Source: Symsagittifera roscoffensis
Taxonomy: Eukaryota; Xenacoelomorpha; Acoela; Convolutidae
Length of the DNA: 64,000 nucleotides
Assembly: GCF_963678635.1 (NCBI RefSeq)
Contig: NC_087066.1
Location: 12,570,517-12,634,516, forward strand
Direction: 5' to 3'
The notes beneath the pieces are model-generated. The model did not search any database and was not told where the DNA came from. It saw nothing but the letters and a program-made list of their open reading frames with translations. The translations under genes were made by a program, and so were the position numbers. Of this stretch, positions 20,441 to 30,258 are shown one piece after another; the first letter of the stretch is position 1, and each line of letters opens with the position of its first letter.

Positions 20441-20948
20441 GTCGGGTACATGGAGGTATCAGGTCGGGTGTGAGGGAGGAGTCTTGAGTTAGGTACTGGG
20501 GTGCGGCGCAGGTAAAGGGATCTTAAGATGTGATTGGCATGACAATTGAATTTTAAAAGAAAGAATTGATGGTGCTAAAACATAAAATGAATCTGCATGT
20601 TCTTAAGGGAAAATCCAATCGAATTGCTTTAAGTGATATGAGAATGATAAGATTTTAACCATATGGGTAGAAGGGGGGTCTCTAGGTTAGGGACGTGATA
20701 TGCTAAGTTTTAATGAGCTTTCTGTTTTCAGATCAAGTTTGAAAAACAAAGTTGAAAATCCAACTACACTCAAGCGAGTAACAGAAAGAGAGAATCTTGA
20801 TTGAACACGCGATAATCCGAATCTACAGCAAGTACTTGCAGGAGAACATTTCTAGGTAATTCTTGAGTTGGTAAGGTAATTCTTGAGCTGGCAAGGTAAT
20901 TCTTGAGCTGGTTAACATCGACCTACATACATCCCGAAATTACAAAGA
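20441..20948 (+). promoter_or_regulatory. E1 spacer with candidate splice acceptor before ORF2
   Basis: 508 bp without a gene. CTTTCTGTTTTCAG, ending at 20731, is a strong splice-acceptor match. No ATG occurs between it and 20949, the ORF2 start. E2 has an acceptor-like site in the same place (ending 45335) with the same property. Three copies of a roughly 20-bp unit (GGTAATTCTTGAG) lie at about 20853-20912. The matching donor would be upstream in the leader; AACAG|GTGATC (about 10438) is only a candidate. Confidence 0.55.
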
Positions 20949-21194
20949 ATGGCAGACCGATTCTGGAACTCCGTGCCCGCGGTCCTGAGGAAGCCCACTC
21001 TTGATGAGCTGTACAGGCGCCTGAGGGACTTGGACTATACCCAAATAGACGAGAGAATGGCGGTGATGCTGAATGCCATCCTCCAGTTGGAGGACCAGGG
21101 TGAGTGCAGGGAGTCTGCAACGGAGGCTGTCTTGATGATCGGCTACACCACCGAGGGAATATCGAACCAAGAACAGACCAGATGGTTGTCTTAG
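20949..21194 (+). pseudogene. E1 ORF2, N-terminal segment ending at an in-frame TAG
   Basis: 81 codons from the first ATG after the acceptor. They align with the start of E2 ORF2 (TLDELYRRLRDLDYT against TLDEIYQRLIDCDFT, then EAVLMIGY against EVVLMLAF). The TAG at 21192-21194 is in the same frame as the main ORF and falls where E2 has an arginine codon. This is therefore the original N-terminus cut off by a nonsense mutation, not a separate gene. Confidence 0.8.
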
Positions 21195-21197
21195 AAT

Positions 21198-24100
21198 GTG
21201 GATGGAGGAGTAAGGGGTTTTGACTTGGCAAGGAATCCTGGCCTGAATAACAACACCGAATATGGCGCAGGGGAATTCCCATTACCGACTAGGCCAACAG
21301 TAAGGTCCACCAGCCAGAGCTCGAGTAGGGTGCCATCGATGTCACGAATGCAACAGACGACCGAGGCATATCCGGATCTAGGTGTTCTAAAGAAAGAGCT
21401 CGAGAAGACGCAGAAGGAAAGGAATAAGGCAAACCTCGATCGGGATCAGGCAAATCTGGATCGGGAGAAGGTTCAGCTGGAAAGGGACCAGGCGGTCAAT
21501 GAGCGAGACCAGGCTCTGAGGTTGCTTGAGATACAAAAAGCTGAGCATCAACAGGAGTTAAGGGTGCGGGAGAACGTCGCGAATCGTGATCAATTGAAGT
21601 CGGAGTTGGAAAGGATAGAACAGCGACAACGCGAGCTTGACGCACAGAAGGGAGCCAGGTCAAACGAACGAGTGGTGACCAGCTCGAGGCCAGAGTCGCG
21701 CATGGAGGTGGATGAAGCTCCCAGGGCTAGAGGACGGTTCAACCTTGACCGCGAGGCCAGAGAACACATGAGTGAAGGGTTGGAGGTCTGGATACCGAAT
21801 GACGTGACGCCTTCCCTGCGCAACCTAGAGACACAACCTGTACGTCCCCTGATGGATGTGGTGTTACCAGGATATACCCCAACCTCGACCTCGAGTGGCA
21901 GTCAGGTGAGCGGCGCCTCATCGCGCCTGAAGGAGCTAGGCGAGAAATTGCAGCAGCAGAGTCGTGAAAGATCGACAAGGCCAGAGCTTCCCCCAACTTG
22001 GAGGGAACAGCCGGTCAGGAATGTCGTGATCGCAAGCTATAAGAAGAATACAGAAGGGAACTACCACAGGCACAATCGGCTGGACTGGAGTGCGGAACAG
22101 GGAGCCAGGAGGGACTGCTTCCATGACGCAGCCTGGGTGGAGTATCTAGCGCCACCTCGTGTGCCAGAGGGTGCAGTTCACCTAATTATAGGGGATAGCC
22201 TGGTGCGGGTGTTGACCCAGATACGGTCACATTGGCAGACAGGAGTCTTGAGTTTCGCTGGAGCTGCCACGCCACAGATGTTGGCAACCCTGGATATGCT
22301 AGGGATGACCAAAGTTTACACAGTGACCCTGATGGTTGGGACCAACGACGTGTCAAGGGGAGAAGCGAGGAAGGTAACGAGGTTGTGCGACAAGATGAGC
22401 TGCCTTCTTGAGGAACTGAGGATCCAGATGGACCCCATCCTGCTGACGGTATGCACGGTCCCCTACAACATGATGTTTGATCAGCACGCCCTAGAGATGA
22501 ACCAGAAGGTGCGGAGCCTGAACAAGGTGATCCGAGACATACACCGAAAGAGTGTGCTTCCTCTCAGGCTGTTGGACATAGCAGAACGTATGGAGAAAAA
22601 GGGATTCCCTGAAGACACCTCAAAAGATGGAATCCATTTCGATAGGCCAAGGGGAGCGGAGTGGCTGAACGATGTCTTCCAGGAACACATAAACACGCTA
22701 GAGGCGGACCTGCTGGAGACAGCCCAATTCACTTTAGGACCACCTCCCAACCCACCATTCCTTGCCTCGAGGGCCTTGGCTGGTCGCTTGGGACCGAGAG
22801 TTGACACTAGAGACAGTTCAAGGAGCAGCCAGACCAGATTGCAGAGTGCCACGCCAATGGAGTCTGAGGAGGTGACGTCATCAACACCTCCAAGCTCGGC
22901 GATATCCTCAGTGGTAGTGGCAGAGAGCAAACGGGAAAATAAGTCTATGGAGACCGCTCGCTTGAGATATCCCGAGAAGGTGAAAGAACTGGATCTAGAG
23001 AGTTTGGAATGCAGGCAAGAATTGGCGGAAACCCTGGGGATCGAACGAGTATCACACGAGGACTTGAATAGGCATCATTGCGTGGACTGGTTGAAAGCTC
23101 ATGAGGCGCACTTCTCGAGAGCGAAGTTGATGGAGACCACAGACCTGACGGGAATTCCCACAAAAACGATCATGGGACCCATTAATTACAGACCTCTCAA
23201 GCTGCTGGGGAGTCCGGGACTTATAGCAGAACCTCCCAAGCACCGAACTAGCATCGCCAGAATCAGGTTGGCAACCCCGGCACAGTTGAAGGTGGTAGAC
23301 AAGCTACTCAATCCGGGAGGAACGGGATTGCCAGATGCCGCTTACGAAGGCTCGAAATTGGCGGAAGATCCCAGGTACGGGAAGCCCTGTGGGAGTACCC
23401 AGCTGGCCAAAACCCTGGCAGTATATGATAGAGCAGACCCAGCTGCTGCGAGAGTAGTCATTGTGGCGGGATCAGACTTCGAAGGAACGTCTCCCAAGTT
23501 GTTCTGGCCGGAGACTTTGATATACTCTTTGCCAGGAGCTGAATTGAATCAGATGTTAACTCTGGTAGTGGCAATAAAGTCGGAGATGCCCTGTGAACCT
23601 GAACTGCTATTGTTTGCAGGGATGAATGATCACCTGCACGCGATGGGACTTCTTGAGCAACTAAAGGGCGATGAAATTCCGACATCGAGGAAGATATGGG
23701 AAGCCATTCAAGCGTTGTTTGCGGCGATGAATGAAGTGCAAGAGAATGTTGTCTCGAGATTCGGGTCCAAGACGAAGGTGGTGTTTACCACATCCCCTGG
23801 ATACGCGAATATGCCACCCGCCCTACAGTTCGTGTACGCGGTCTTGATCCTGATAGCAGAAGGGAGTGAATGGCGGATTCTAATGGCAGCCCCCAATCGG
23901 GAGTTGGAGCCATCGAGCCTGAGACTTCGCAAGTCAGAATTGGCGGCGGCATGGGCGGATATATCTCATGCACTGAGGGGCTTTTATGGACTAGCCGACA
24001 TCCTGATCGTATTAGACGAGGTGCTCTTGCTAGAGATATCGAACTTTGCCAGGCAGCTCAAGTTCAGCCCAGTCATCGGGGACGATCACCCGGCGATAAG

Positions 24101-27100
24101 CAAATTAACGGCCAGCCTGTGGTTTCGGAGTATGGATGTAAAGATCACGAACTCCACCAGCAAGTCTAGAGGTCCCAGTAACGAGAGAAGAAATGTGGCC
24201 GAGACGGAAAAGCAATTAGGATCGTTGAAATATCGTTTGACTCAAGAGAATGGCTGGTGGCCATTTTTGACACCAAGGTTGGAGAACGCCACGAATAAGA
24301 CAAGGGAGGAAGCACCACTCCTCGTGAAGCAAGTCTGGAGTTTCCTAGAGAAGCAACTGGAGCTGGCCGAGGTAAGAGACATGACGGTGGCTAGATTTGT
24401 CTCGGCCGCCAATGAAGTGACAATCACAGGGTTCTGGAGAGAGCACGCCAAAGGCGAATTGAAGACTCGGAGGGATTACGAGATTCTCAAGTTCTTGAGT
24501 CCTTGCTGGGAGAAGGAATTCTTGGCAGGAGTATTCGGTACCACGGCGACTATCTTTGGAGCCTTCGTGCAGGAGATACTGGGCATGCCCATCAGCCTGC
24601 TCTTGGCCCTGTATTTGGTCTATCCCAGATACTTGTTCAACATGGGTCCAGCATACATGTTTAGTCGGGGAGTGGAGACACTTCGAGTTGATGGGTACCT
24701 GGCACTAGTGCTCTTGACCCATGGGGGATTGGTGTCGTTTCATCGGTTAATGGAATATGGAGAACCTCTGTCTATGGGGAGAGTCCACACGAGCATTGAA
24801 ACCAGCTCCTACAAGTGTGCCGCAGGGTTGAAGACACTGCTGGTGCAATACCTCATGATGCAGAATCGATACATGACGGGTGAAGATGAGAACCCAACCT
24901 CGAGAGAAGAATGGGAGAAGGCGAACAGAGGGATGCCTCTGTTGACGGACCTGTGCCTGGCAATGAGGTCGGACCCAATGGGGATAATCCGAGGTCTAGA
25001 GGAGGTGGTGATCTGCATCTATGGTCCAGCAGTGACGTACGCGTTTCCAGATCCCCTGGTGATAACGTATCGTCACTCGGTGACGCACTTGAGTCTCATC
25101 AGCGTACTGGATGGTACAGCGCTGAATTGGTGTCAGCAGGAGGTGCTCAGGGCGCGTATGAGCAACACGGTACTCTTCGGAAAAGTGAAAGATGCCGAGA
25201 TGATGGTGTGCAACTTCAGGGGACAAATGCAATGTAGAATGGGAGGCAAGCGAGAGGGCCCCATTGAAATGTATCCAAAGTTTTGGAACCTAAACCCATT
25301 GACGGCCGACGGACGAGAAGTCTTGAGAATCCCCGCCTGGAAGGAGTGCTTTGCACTAGTCAAGAGGGAGCTGGAGGCCATAATGGAGAAAGAAATCCTA
25401 CCAGCCACCATGCCTGAGTTCCCGACAGTCAGGAGGATGACCTTGGGAATGAATAGTCCCTTGGTGGTTCCCTCCATAATGGCGAAGATGATGACGGAGG
25501 AAACGCAGAGGCATTTCACGGATGGCTGGGATCCCCTGTTCATCGGCTACACGGCGGCAGTCTACTTCCACATCAGCGAGATGAAGGTAAATTCGTGGAC
25601 GACGCAAGCGAAAAAGAGTAGAGGTTCGCAGCCCCCTGGATATGAAGTGCGGAAAGTCTTGAGGACTCTTGAGAAGGAAGGACTTGAGAATATGCTACCC
25701 ATATGGGATGATGGCAGGATGATCGTGATGGAGGGGCACGTCGCATTGGTGGACGAAATGAAATTTGCCACGAGAAAATACAAGGCACCCTATGGCTTGG
25801 AACAAGTAGAAGTGACACAGGAGGGAACAGAACTAGATGCAGCAGGTCAACTGCATGTAGCCCTGACGGAATATAAAAAGCTGGATCCTACGACACCGTC
25901 ACCACTGTCTGTAGACACGCCTGGAGACAAGAGGAGTGGACCTGTTGAGGATCGATTCAAAAGAATTCTCGAGAGAAGAAGAAATGAATCAGAGGAAGAG
26001 AGTATGGATGAAACTCTCAGTGAAGCTGGAGAAGACCTGGAGGTGGGGAATACGCCTGAACCAGGGCCATCAGGGGAGGAACTCACCACTCAAGAGCTGT
26101 TGAAAGACTTGAGCGAAGAGAATTGGGCAGATACTGCCACCCCACCTCTGAACCCGTCCCCGCGGAAGAACCTAGAGTTGCCATTGGCAGGTGAGACCTT
26201 CAATATGGGGATGTTACTCTTGAGCTCGGAGGAAAGGGAGAAGAACACGTTCGAAGGGAACAGGGACATATTCTTGGGATCTCTCGAGGATGACGCTTGG
26301 CAGGAATTCCTGGGGGAATGCAATCGAGAAGTGGGCAGCGAGACGACGCTGGACAAGTTCAAGAAGGAACTGTGGGACGCAGTAGTGAGATTCGGGGAAC
26401 CGCTCCTGATAGGAACGGGCCTGGATGAGAAAGCAAGAAAAGAGCTGCTGAACAAGCTAGTGGAGCTGAGGAACGCACGATCGAAGACTAGAAAAGAGAA
26501 ATGTGAGGACAGCTCTACTCTGAAACAAAAAACTGTGGATAAAATGGTTGATGATATAAAAAGGGATAAGGTTGGGACTAGTAATATGATTAAAAGTACT
26601 AATATCCTTAAGGCTCGAGCAGGGGGGAGGCAAGAGTTGGAAGGAGTGGATGGAGAGGTCGAATCAATGATGATAGCCACAACACCCTCGAGCAGAGATG
26701 TGAAGACTCGCAAGAGGAAGAGAGAAGTGGAAGGATGGGGTAGTCCTTCAGTGGATGCTGTTTCGGAAGGAAACTTAAGAGAGACGGCGCCCATCGTTTT
26801 GGCCCGATGCAAGACGGCGGCATACAAGAACAGCTCGGAGCTCAGGAAACCACTTGAAGTAGAAAAGGAAATAGAGGTTTCCACCAGTTCGACGTCAGAA
26901 GAAGACTTCAAGCCTCAGAAGGTAAACGTGAAGAGAGGTTCAACGAACGGACAGGTAGGGGAAGTGGAGATCGGCAAAGAATGGATCTCGAAGGCACATC
27001 AGGACATGGGCAAACAAGTGACGAGTGATCCATTGGAGAGGAACAAGACGAGGAACACTTCCCGGACGTGGTGGGTGGCCCTCGAAACATTGAAGGAAAT

Positions 27101-28901
27101 GGAGGACTGCTTGAAGAAGTTGGACAGTGGAATAGCTCGCAGGCGACGCAATTGGGCCACCCAGCAAAAAGCCGAGGTTAATAAGATAGAGATGGCAAGT
27201 CATCTGAAGAGGTCCTGGCAGAGTTTGTTGAAGGATCATTTTGAAGAGGCGATGAGAACATCCTCATCAGCACCGCCACTAATGGCGAATCCCTTCGTTA
27301 GAACTGCGGGACAATTAATGTTCACCTGGAGTCTGGTGGGAATAGAGTTGGAGACATTGACCTCGTATGACAGGCTGAAGTTGGGAAGCAAGAAGCTAGA
27401 TGTGTATCAGGCACTGATGCAACACGTGGCCAGGGACAATTCAGGCTTGAGCCTGGCTAGAAGAAAAGATGCCACATGTTTCTTGAGATGGACAATGTCA
27501 ATGATGTCTGATAGCACCATCCTGGCATGCCACCAGAGAGCAAGTGGAAGTAAAACCATGGAGAGAAGAGTCTCAACGATCATCTTGAACGTATATCAGA
27601 GTACAGGAATAGAGAAAGAAGATGGTTCCAGACTATCCTTAGAGAACCATCGAAAGCTGGACGAGGTACGGAGGTTCTCTAATAAGAAGTTCGAGGAAGA
27701 ACATGATGTTCACCGTAACCTGGCCTCGTCAGAACAGTACTCGAGACTCAGTGAGAAGGGGGAATACCAATATGTGTCTGGAGTGATGGGAATAGCCTAC
27801 AATCCCTTCTTAGACTCGGAAGCTGGAGGAGCCCACAGAAACCATGAGGTAGCGGAGCTACTGAAGTTTTGGACAGAAAGAATAATGGAAATAGACGCGG
27901 TGGAAAAAGAGGGGCCGAGCCTGGGCCTGATTCTTGAGAAAACACCAGAGGTGATAAGCATACCGCGCTCAAACAAGAGAGTTGAAGTGAACATGGGCGG
28001 TGGAAATGGCTTGTTAACCACGAACTTGGGAGTGATATGGAAGCTACTAAGACCCTCCTGGTGTCCACATCCCCATGCAAGTCTAATCGAGGAAACCACA
28101 GAGCGAGTGAGGTTAGCACCAACGGAAGATGAAGATCTGGCGAAGTTGAGTGTGCTACATAAGCTAATCACGCCCCAGATGCAAGAGCCAAGCGAAAAGA
28201 CGAGCGACCCCGGGTCAGCAAAGAAATTGGAGCCGGGTAGCTGTCTGGATTCGACGTGTGGGAACGGAGAGCACATCTGCGATGGACGGTCATGCGTCAG
28301 AATACTGTCGTTTCAAAAAGAAGACATGGTCACTTGGTTCGAAGACATCACAGAAAGGGAGAAAAGTGAAGTGGAAATAATAGCGGAATGTTACGCGAGA
28401 ACCACGGTGAATATAGCGACAGCTCTCGGATTCTTCTCGAGAATGTGTGGTCTGCAGGCACTGGAGAGACTGGAGTCTGAACATCATTTAGTGACGGCGT
28501 TGAGCGTAGAATCATGGCCCGGGGTGTTGCAGGTGACTCAAAAACACATCCGGAGCTGGAAGGTTGGTCTTGAGGCGGAAATGGGATTTCCCATGAGCGA
28601 AGCTTATGGCTTGCCATTGAACGCGAAATCGCTGATAGGGTCAATGATGGCCAATTTGTGCGGAAGTCACTACCCGCTACACATGGCGATGGTGGAAGTG
28701 TCCAGCCAGAGAATACTGGTGGACAAGGCCTTCTCAGTGCCCAAGTGCGTGAGGTTGGCTCGGATGTCGCATCACTCGCACAAGTTGTTGAGAAAAGTCA
28801 AAGGGACAGTACCAAAAGAATTGAGAGATGACTTAAGCGAAATCTGGGGAGAAGATCTTCTGAAGTTGGAAAGAGAAAACACGAGCGATCACGAGAGATA
28901 A
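21198..28901 (+). CDS. E1 ORF2 main part (2,567 aa): coiled coil, SGNH hydrolase, SGNH-like domain, conserved unknown C-terminal half
   Basis: Same frame as 20949-21194. Numbered from 20949: heptad-rich coiled coil (about 145-235, KKELEKTQKERNKANLDRDQ); SGNH/GDSL domain with block I LIIGDSLVR (Ser 417), block III VGTNDVSR (Asn 466) and block V KDGIHFD (Asp 560, His 563), so all catalytic residues are visible; a second module (about 835-1050) with VAGSDFEG in place of GDS, a clear AGMNDHL block III (Asn 893) and GDDH (about 1047). The rest is conserved with E2 but unrecognised: acidic linkers, then a C-terminal part with CPHP, C-x6-C-x5-H-x-C-x4-C and PCHC. SGNH enzymes are esterases or deacetylases. 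No signal peptide or clear membrane span, so it is not an ordinary env. Ends at an in-frame TAA (28899) that E2 lacks. Confidence 0.85.
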   Translation: MDGGVRGFDLARNPGLNNNTEYGAGEFPLPTRPTVRSTSQSSSRVPSMSRMQQTTEAYPDLGVLKKELEKTQKERNKANLDRDQANLDREKVQLERDQAVNERDQALRLLEIQKAEHQQELRVRENVANRDQLKSELERIEQRQRELDAQKGARSNERVVTSSRPESRMEVDEAPRARGRFNLDREAREHMSEGLEVWIPNDVTPSLRNLETQPVRPLMDVVLPGYTPTSTSSGSQVSGASSRLKELGEKLQQQSRERSTRPELPPTWREQPVRNVVIASYKKNTEGNYHRHNRLDWSAEQGARRDCFHDAAWVEYLAPPRVPEGAVHLIIGDSLVRVLTQIRSHWQTGVLSFAGAATPQMLATLDMLGMTKVYTVTLMVGTNDVSRGEARKVTRLCDKMSCLLEELRIQMDPILLTVCTVPYNMMFDQHALEMNQKVRSLNKVIRDIHRKSVLPLRLLDIAERMEKKGFPEDTSKDGIHFDRPRGAEWLNDVFQEHINTLEADLLETAQFTLGPPPNPPFLASRALAGRLGPRVDTRDSSRSSQTRLQSATPMESEEVTSSTPPSSAISSVVVAESKRENKSMETARLRYPEKVKELDLESLECRQELAETLGIERVSHEDLNRHHCVDWLKAHEAHFSRAKLMETTDLTGIPTKTIMGPINYRPLKLLGSPGLIAEPPKHRTSIARIRLATPAQLKVVDKLLNPGGTGLPDAAYEGSKLAEDPRYGKPCGSTQLAKTLAVYDRADPAAARVVIVAGSDFEGTSPKLFWPETLIYSLPGAELNQMLTLVVAIKSEMPCEPELLLFAGMNDHLHAMGLLEQLKGDEIPTSRKIWEAIQALFAAMNEVQENVVSRFGSKTKVVFTTSPGYANMPPALQFVYAVLILIAEGSEWRILMAAPNRELEPSSLRLRKSELAAAWADISHALRGFYGLADILIVLDEVLLLEISNFARQLKFSPVIGDDHPAISKLTASLWFRSMDVKITNSTSKSRGPSNERRNVAETEKQLGSLKYRLTQENGWWPFLTPRLENATNKTREEAPLLVKQVWSFLEKQLELAEVRDMTVARFVSAANEVTITGFWREHAKGELKTRRDYEILKFLSPCWEKEFLAGVFGTTATIFGAFVQEILGMPISLLLALYLVYPRYLFNMGPAYMFSRGVETLRVDGYLALVLLTHGGLVSFHRLMEYGEPLSMGRVHTSIETSSYKCAAGLKTLLVQYLMMQNRYMTGEDENPTSREEWEKANRGMPLLTDLCLAMRSDPMGIIRGLEEVVICIYGPAVTYAFPDPLVITYRHSVTHLSLISVLDGTALNWCQQEVLRARMSNTVLFGKVKDAEMMVCNFRGQMQCRMGGKREGPIEMYPKFWNLNPLTADGREVLRIPAWKECFALVKRELEAIMEKEILPATMPEFPTVRRMTLGMNSPLVVPSIMAKMMTEETQRHFTDGWDPLFIGYTAAVYFHISEMKVNSWTTQAKKSRGSQPPGYEVRKVLRTLEKEGLENMLPIWDDGRMIVMEGHVALVDEMKFATRKYKAPYGLEQVEVTQEGTELDAAGQLHVALTEYKKLDPTTPSPLSVDTPGDKRSGPVEDRFKRILERRRNESEEESMDETLSEAGEDLEVGNTPEPGPSGEELTTQELLKDLSEENWADTATPPLNPSPRKNLELPLAGETFNMGMLLLSSEEREKNTFEGNRDIFLGSLEDDAWQEFLGECNREVGSETTLDKFKKELWDAVVRFGEPLLIGTGLDEKARKELLNKLVELRNARSKTRKEKCEDSSTLKQKTVDKMVDDIKRDKVGTSNMIKSTNILKARAGGRQELEGVDGEVESMMIATTPSSRDVKTRKRKREVEGWGSPSVDAVSEGNLRETAPIVLARCKTAAYKNSSELRKPLEVEKEIEVSTSSTSEEDFKPQKVNVKRGSTNGQVGEVEIGKEWISKAHQDMGKQVTSDPLERNKTRNTSRTWWVALETLKEMEDCLKKLDSGIARRRRNWATQQKAEVNKIEMASHLKRSWQSLLKDHFEEAMRTSSSAPPLMANPFVRTAGQLMFTWSLVGIELETLTSYDRLKLGSKKLDVYQALMQHVARDNSGLSLARRKDATCFLRWTMSMMSDSTILACHQRASGSKTMERRVSTIILNVYQSTGIEKEDGSRLSLENHRKLDEVRRFSNKKFEEEHDVHRNLASSEQYSRLSEKGEYQYVSGVMGIAYNPFLDSEAGGAHRNHEVAELLKFWTERIMEIDAVEKEGPSLGLILEKTPEVISIPRSNKRVEVNMGGGNGLLTTNLGVIWKLLRPSWCPHPHASLIEETTERVRLAPTEDEDLAKLSVLHKLITPQMQEPSEKTSDPGSAKKLEPGSCLDSTCGNGEHICDGRSCVRILSFQKEDMVTWFEDITEREKSEVEIIAECYARTTVNIATALGFFSRMCGLQALERLESEHHLVTALSVESWPGVLQVTQKHIRSWKVGLEAEMGFPMSEAYGLPLNAKSLIGSMMANLCGSHYPLHMAMVEVSSQRILVDKAFSVPKCVRLARMSHHSHKLLRKVKGTVPKELRDDLSEIWGEDLLKLERENTSDHER

Positions 28902-28904
28902 AAC

Positions 28905-29828
28905 GTGATCGGGAAACCTGTGGGAAGTACTCCGAACCTGGAAGACAACGACACGATGCACGAGAAAATGATGGAGCTTGAGCCTCTCTTGGAAGCCTCA
29001 GGGGAGCGTAATCTCAGGAGCATTGAGATCTCTCATGGGGAATGCCCATGCCACTGTTGGGCACAAACGGTGTGGTATCCAGATCACAAGAACCTTTGCC
29101 TGGTGTGGGATGTGGAAGAGATTCGGTCGATCGGACTACCGGATCACCGGCAGAAGGTGACGCTCTTAGTAGTGAGTACGATGTTAGCTCTGAGATGGAT
29201 AGAGGAGAATATAACGAAGTATCGGGAGGCGACGACGCCAACGGCTGAGTCAATATACGCGATAGACTACAGCAGGAGACTCGAGTTGTTTGAGACTGCG
29301 TGCAAAGTATTCGCCATACCGACGGAAGTCAGGCACGTATGGAGTCGCTTGAGGTACTTTCCATGGTTTCGGGCGACACTGACGTCTTGGTTGTACATGA
29401 CAACGAAAGATCACATGAGAAAACATCAAAAAGAGTATCGACAGTTCCAGGCCGAGATTGGGCCGGAAGCTTTCAAGAGACCCCTGCTAACCCATCGTAA
29501 TGCGATCACGACAGGATGGAAAAGAGTGGGTAAGATGTCTAGAGACAATACCAAAGCGAGGGAGTCGATACTAGAGGAAGACCTGGCGAAGAACGTGAGC
29601 TTGAGCCTGCACAACTCCTTTTGCTTGAACCGAGAAGCTAGGGTGAAGGCACTACCCAACCAAGCAAAGAGATTGCAGGAGCAGAGAGAATGGATGCGAT
29701 CCTATGAACAGCTGAAGGCTTGGGAGGAGATTGTGATTAGTTCCGATGATGAAGAGGAACTGTTGAGACAGTTTGCCGCATCTAGCACTTCAGGATGCAG
29801 TACCTCCAAGGCGAAGAGCACGAGATGA
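28905..29828 (+). pseudogene. E1 ORF2, C-terminal segment after an in-frame TAA
   Basis: Continues in the same frame directly after TAA 28899-28901 and aligns with the last 300 residues of E2 ORF2 (MELEPLLEASGER against MEVEPLLGASGYR, HGECPCHCWAQT against HGEYPCHCLAQT, LWDVEE-like strand, NVSLSLHNSFCLNRE). No natural start codon sits here; the apparent start at 28905 is GTG. It is the C-terminal tenth of ORF2 cut off by a nonsense change. Conserved Cys/His (PCHC) could bind metal; the function is unknown. Confidence 0.8.
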
Positions 29829-30246
29829 ATGGGCAAATCGGATGGATCTTGAGTCTTGAGAGGGAAGGGGGGCTTGAGCGTGGATCCGAGTGAAACTTGG
29901 ATTCACGAAAAAGAAATTTTAACAAAGCAAATATTGTTACTAATATACTATATTTATTATATAAATCGAAATGCTGCATGACAATTTCCTGATTGAATAG
30001 GACAAAAGAGATTTTAAAATGATTGGCTTGAAAAGCGAAAATTCAAGGGTGCAGGTGTATGCAGATTTTGGTTGCTGTTTAGCAATAGTGTGAAAATTTT
30101 AAATGGCTGTGAATTTTGGGGTGTAGATAAGCTTAAATCTACTGCAAACTTCTGTAAATGACCACTGGCACTGTATCTTGAGCAACACTCGGTTTTTCTG
30201 GGACTCACTGGCAGAAGACAGCGCGCGATGAGGACATCGATCTCGA
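29829..30246 (+). other. E1 3' untranslated region before the polypurine tract
   Basis: 418 bp, AT-rich after a G-rich start (CTTGAG repeated near 29846-29875). No gene or structured element is evident. Confidence 0.6.
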
Positions 30247-30258
30247 GTCCGGGGAGTA
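30247..30258 (+). other. E1 3' polypurine tract
   Basis: GTCCGGGGAGTA directly precedes the TG of the 3' LTR. The E2 equivalent (55068-55079) is the same. The tract is short and contains pyrimidines at its 5' side, but its exact repetition near the element's middle supports the role of plus-strand primer. Confidence 0.65.

Noticed and set aside
21198-28901. ORF2 as a conventional envelope glycoprotein
   Set aside because: No signal peptide, furin site or C-terminal membrane anchor was seen; the hydrophobic stretches near 24530-24650 are short and not conserved as a span.
28905-28907. Independent gene start at GTG 28905
   Set aside because: The frame and the homology continue from the preceding segment; only a point stop separates them.
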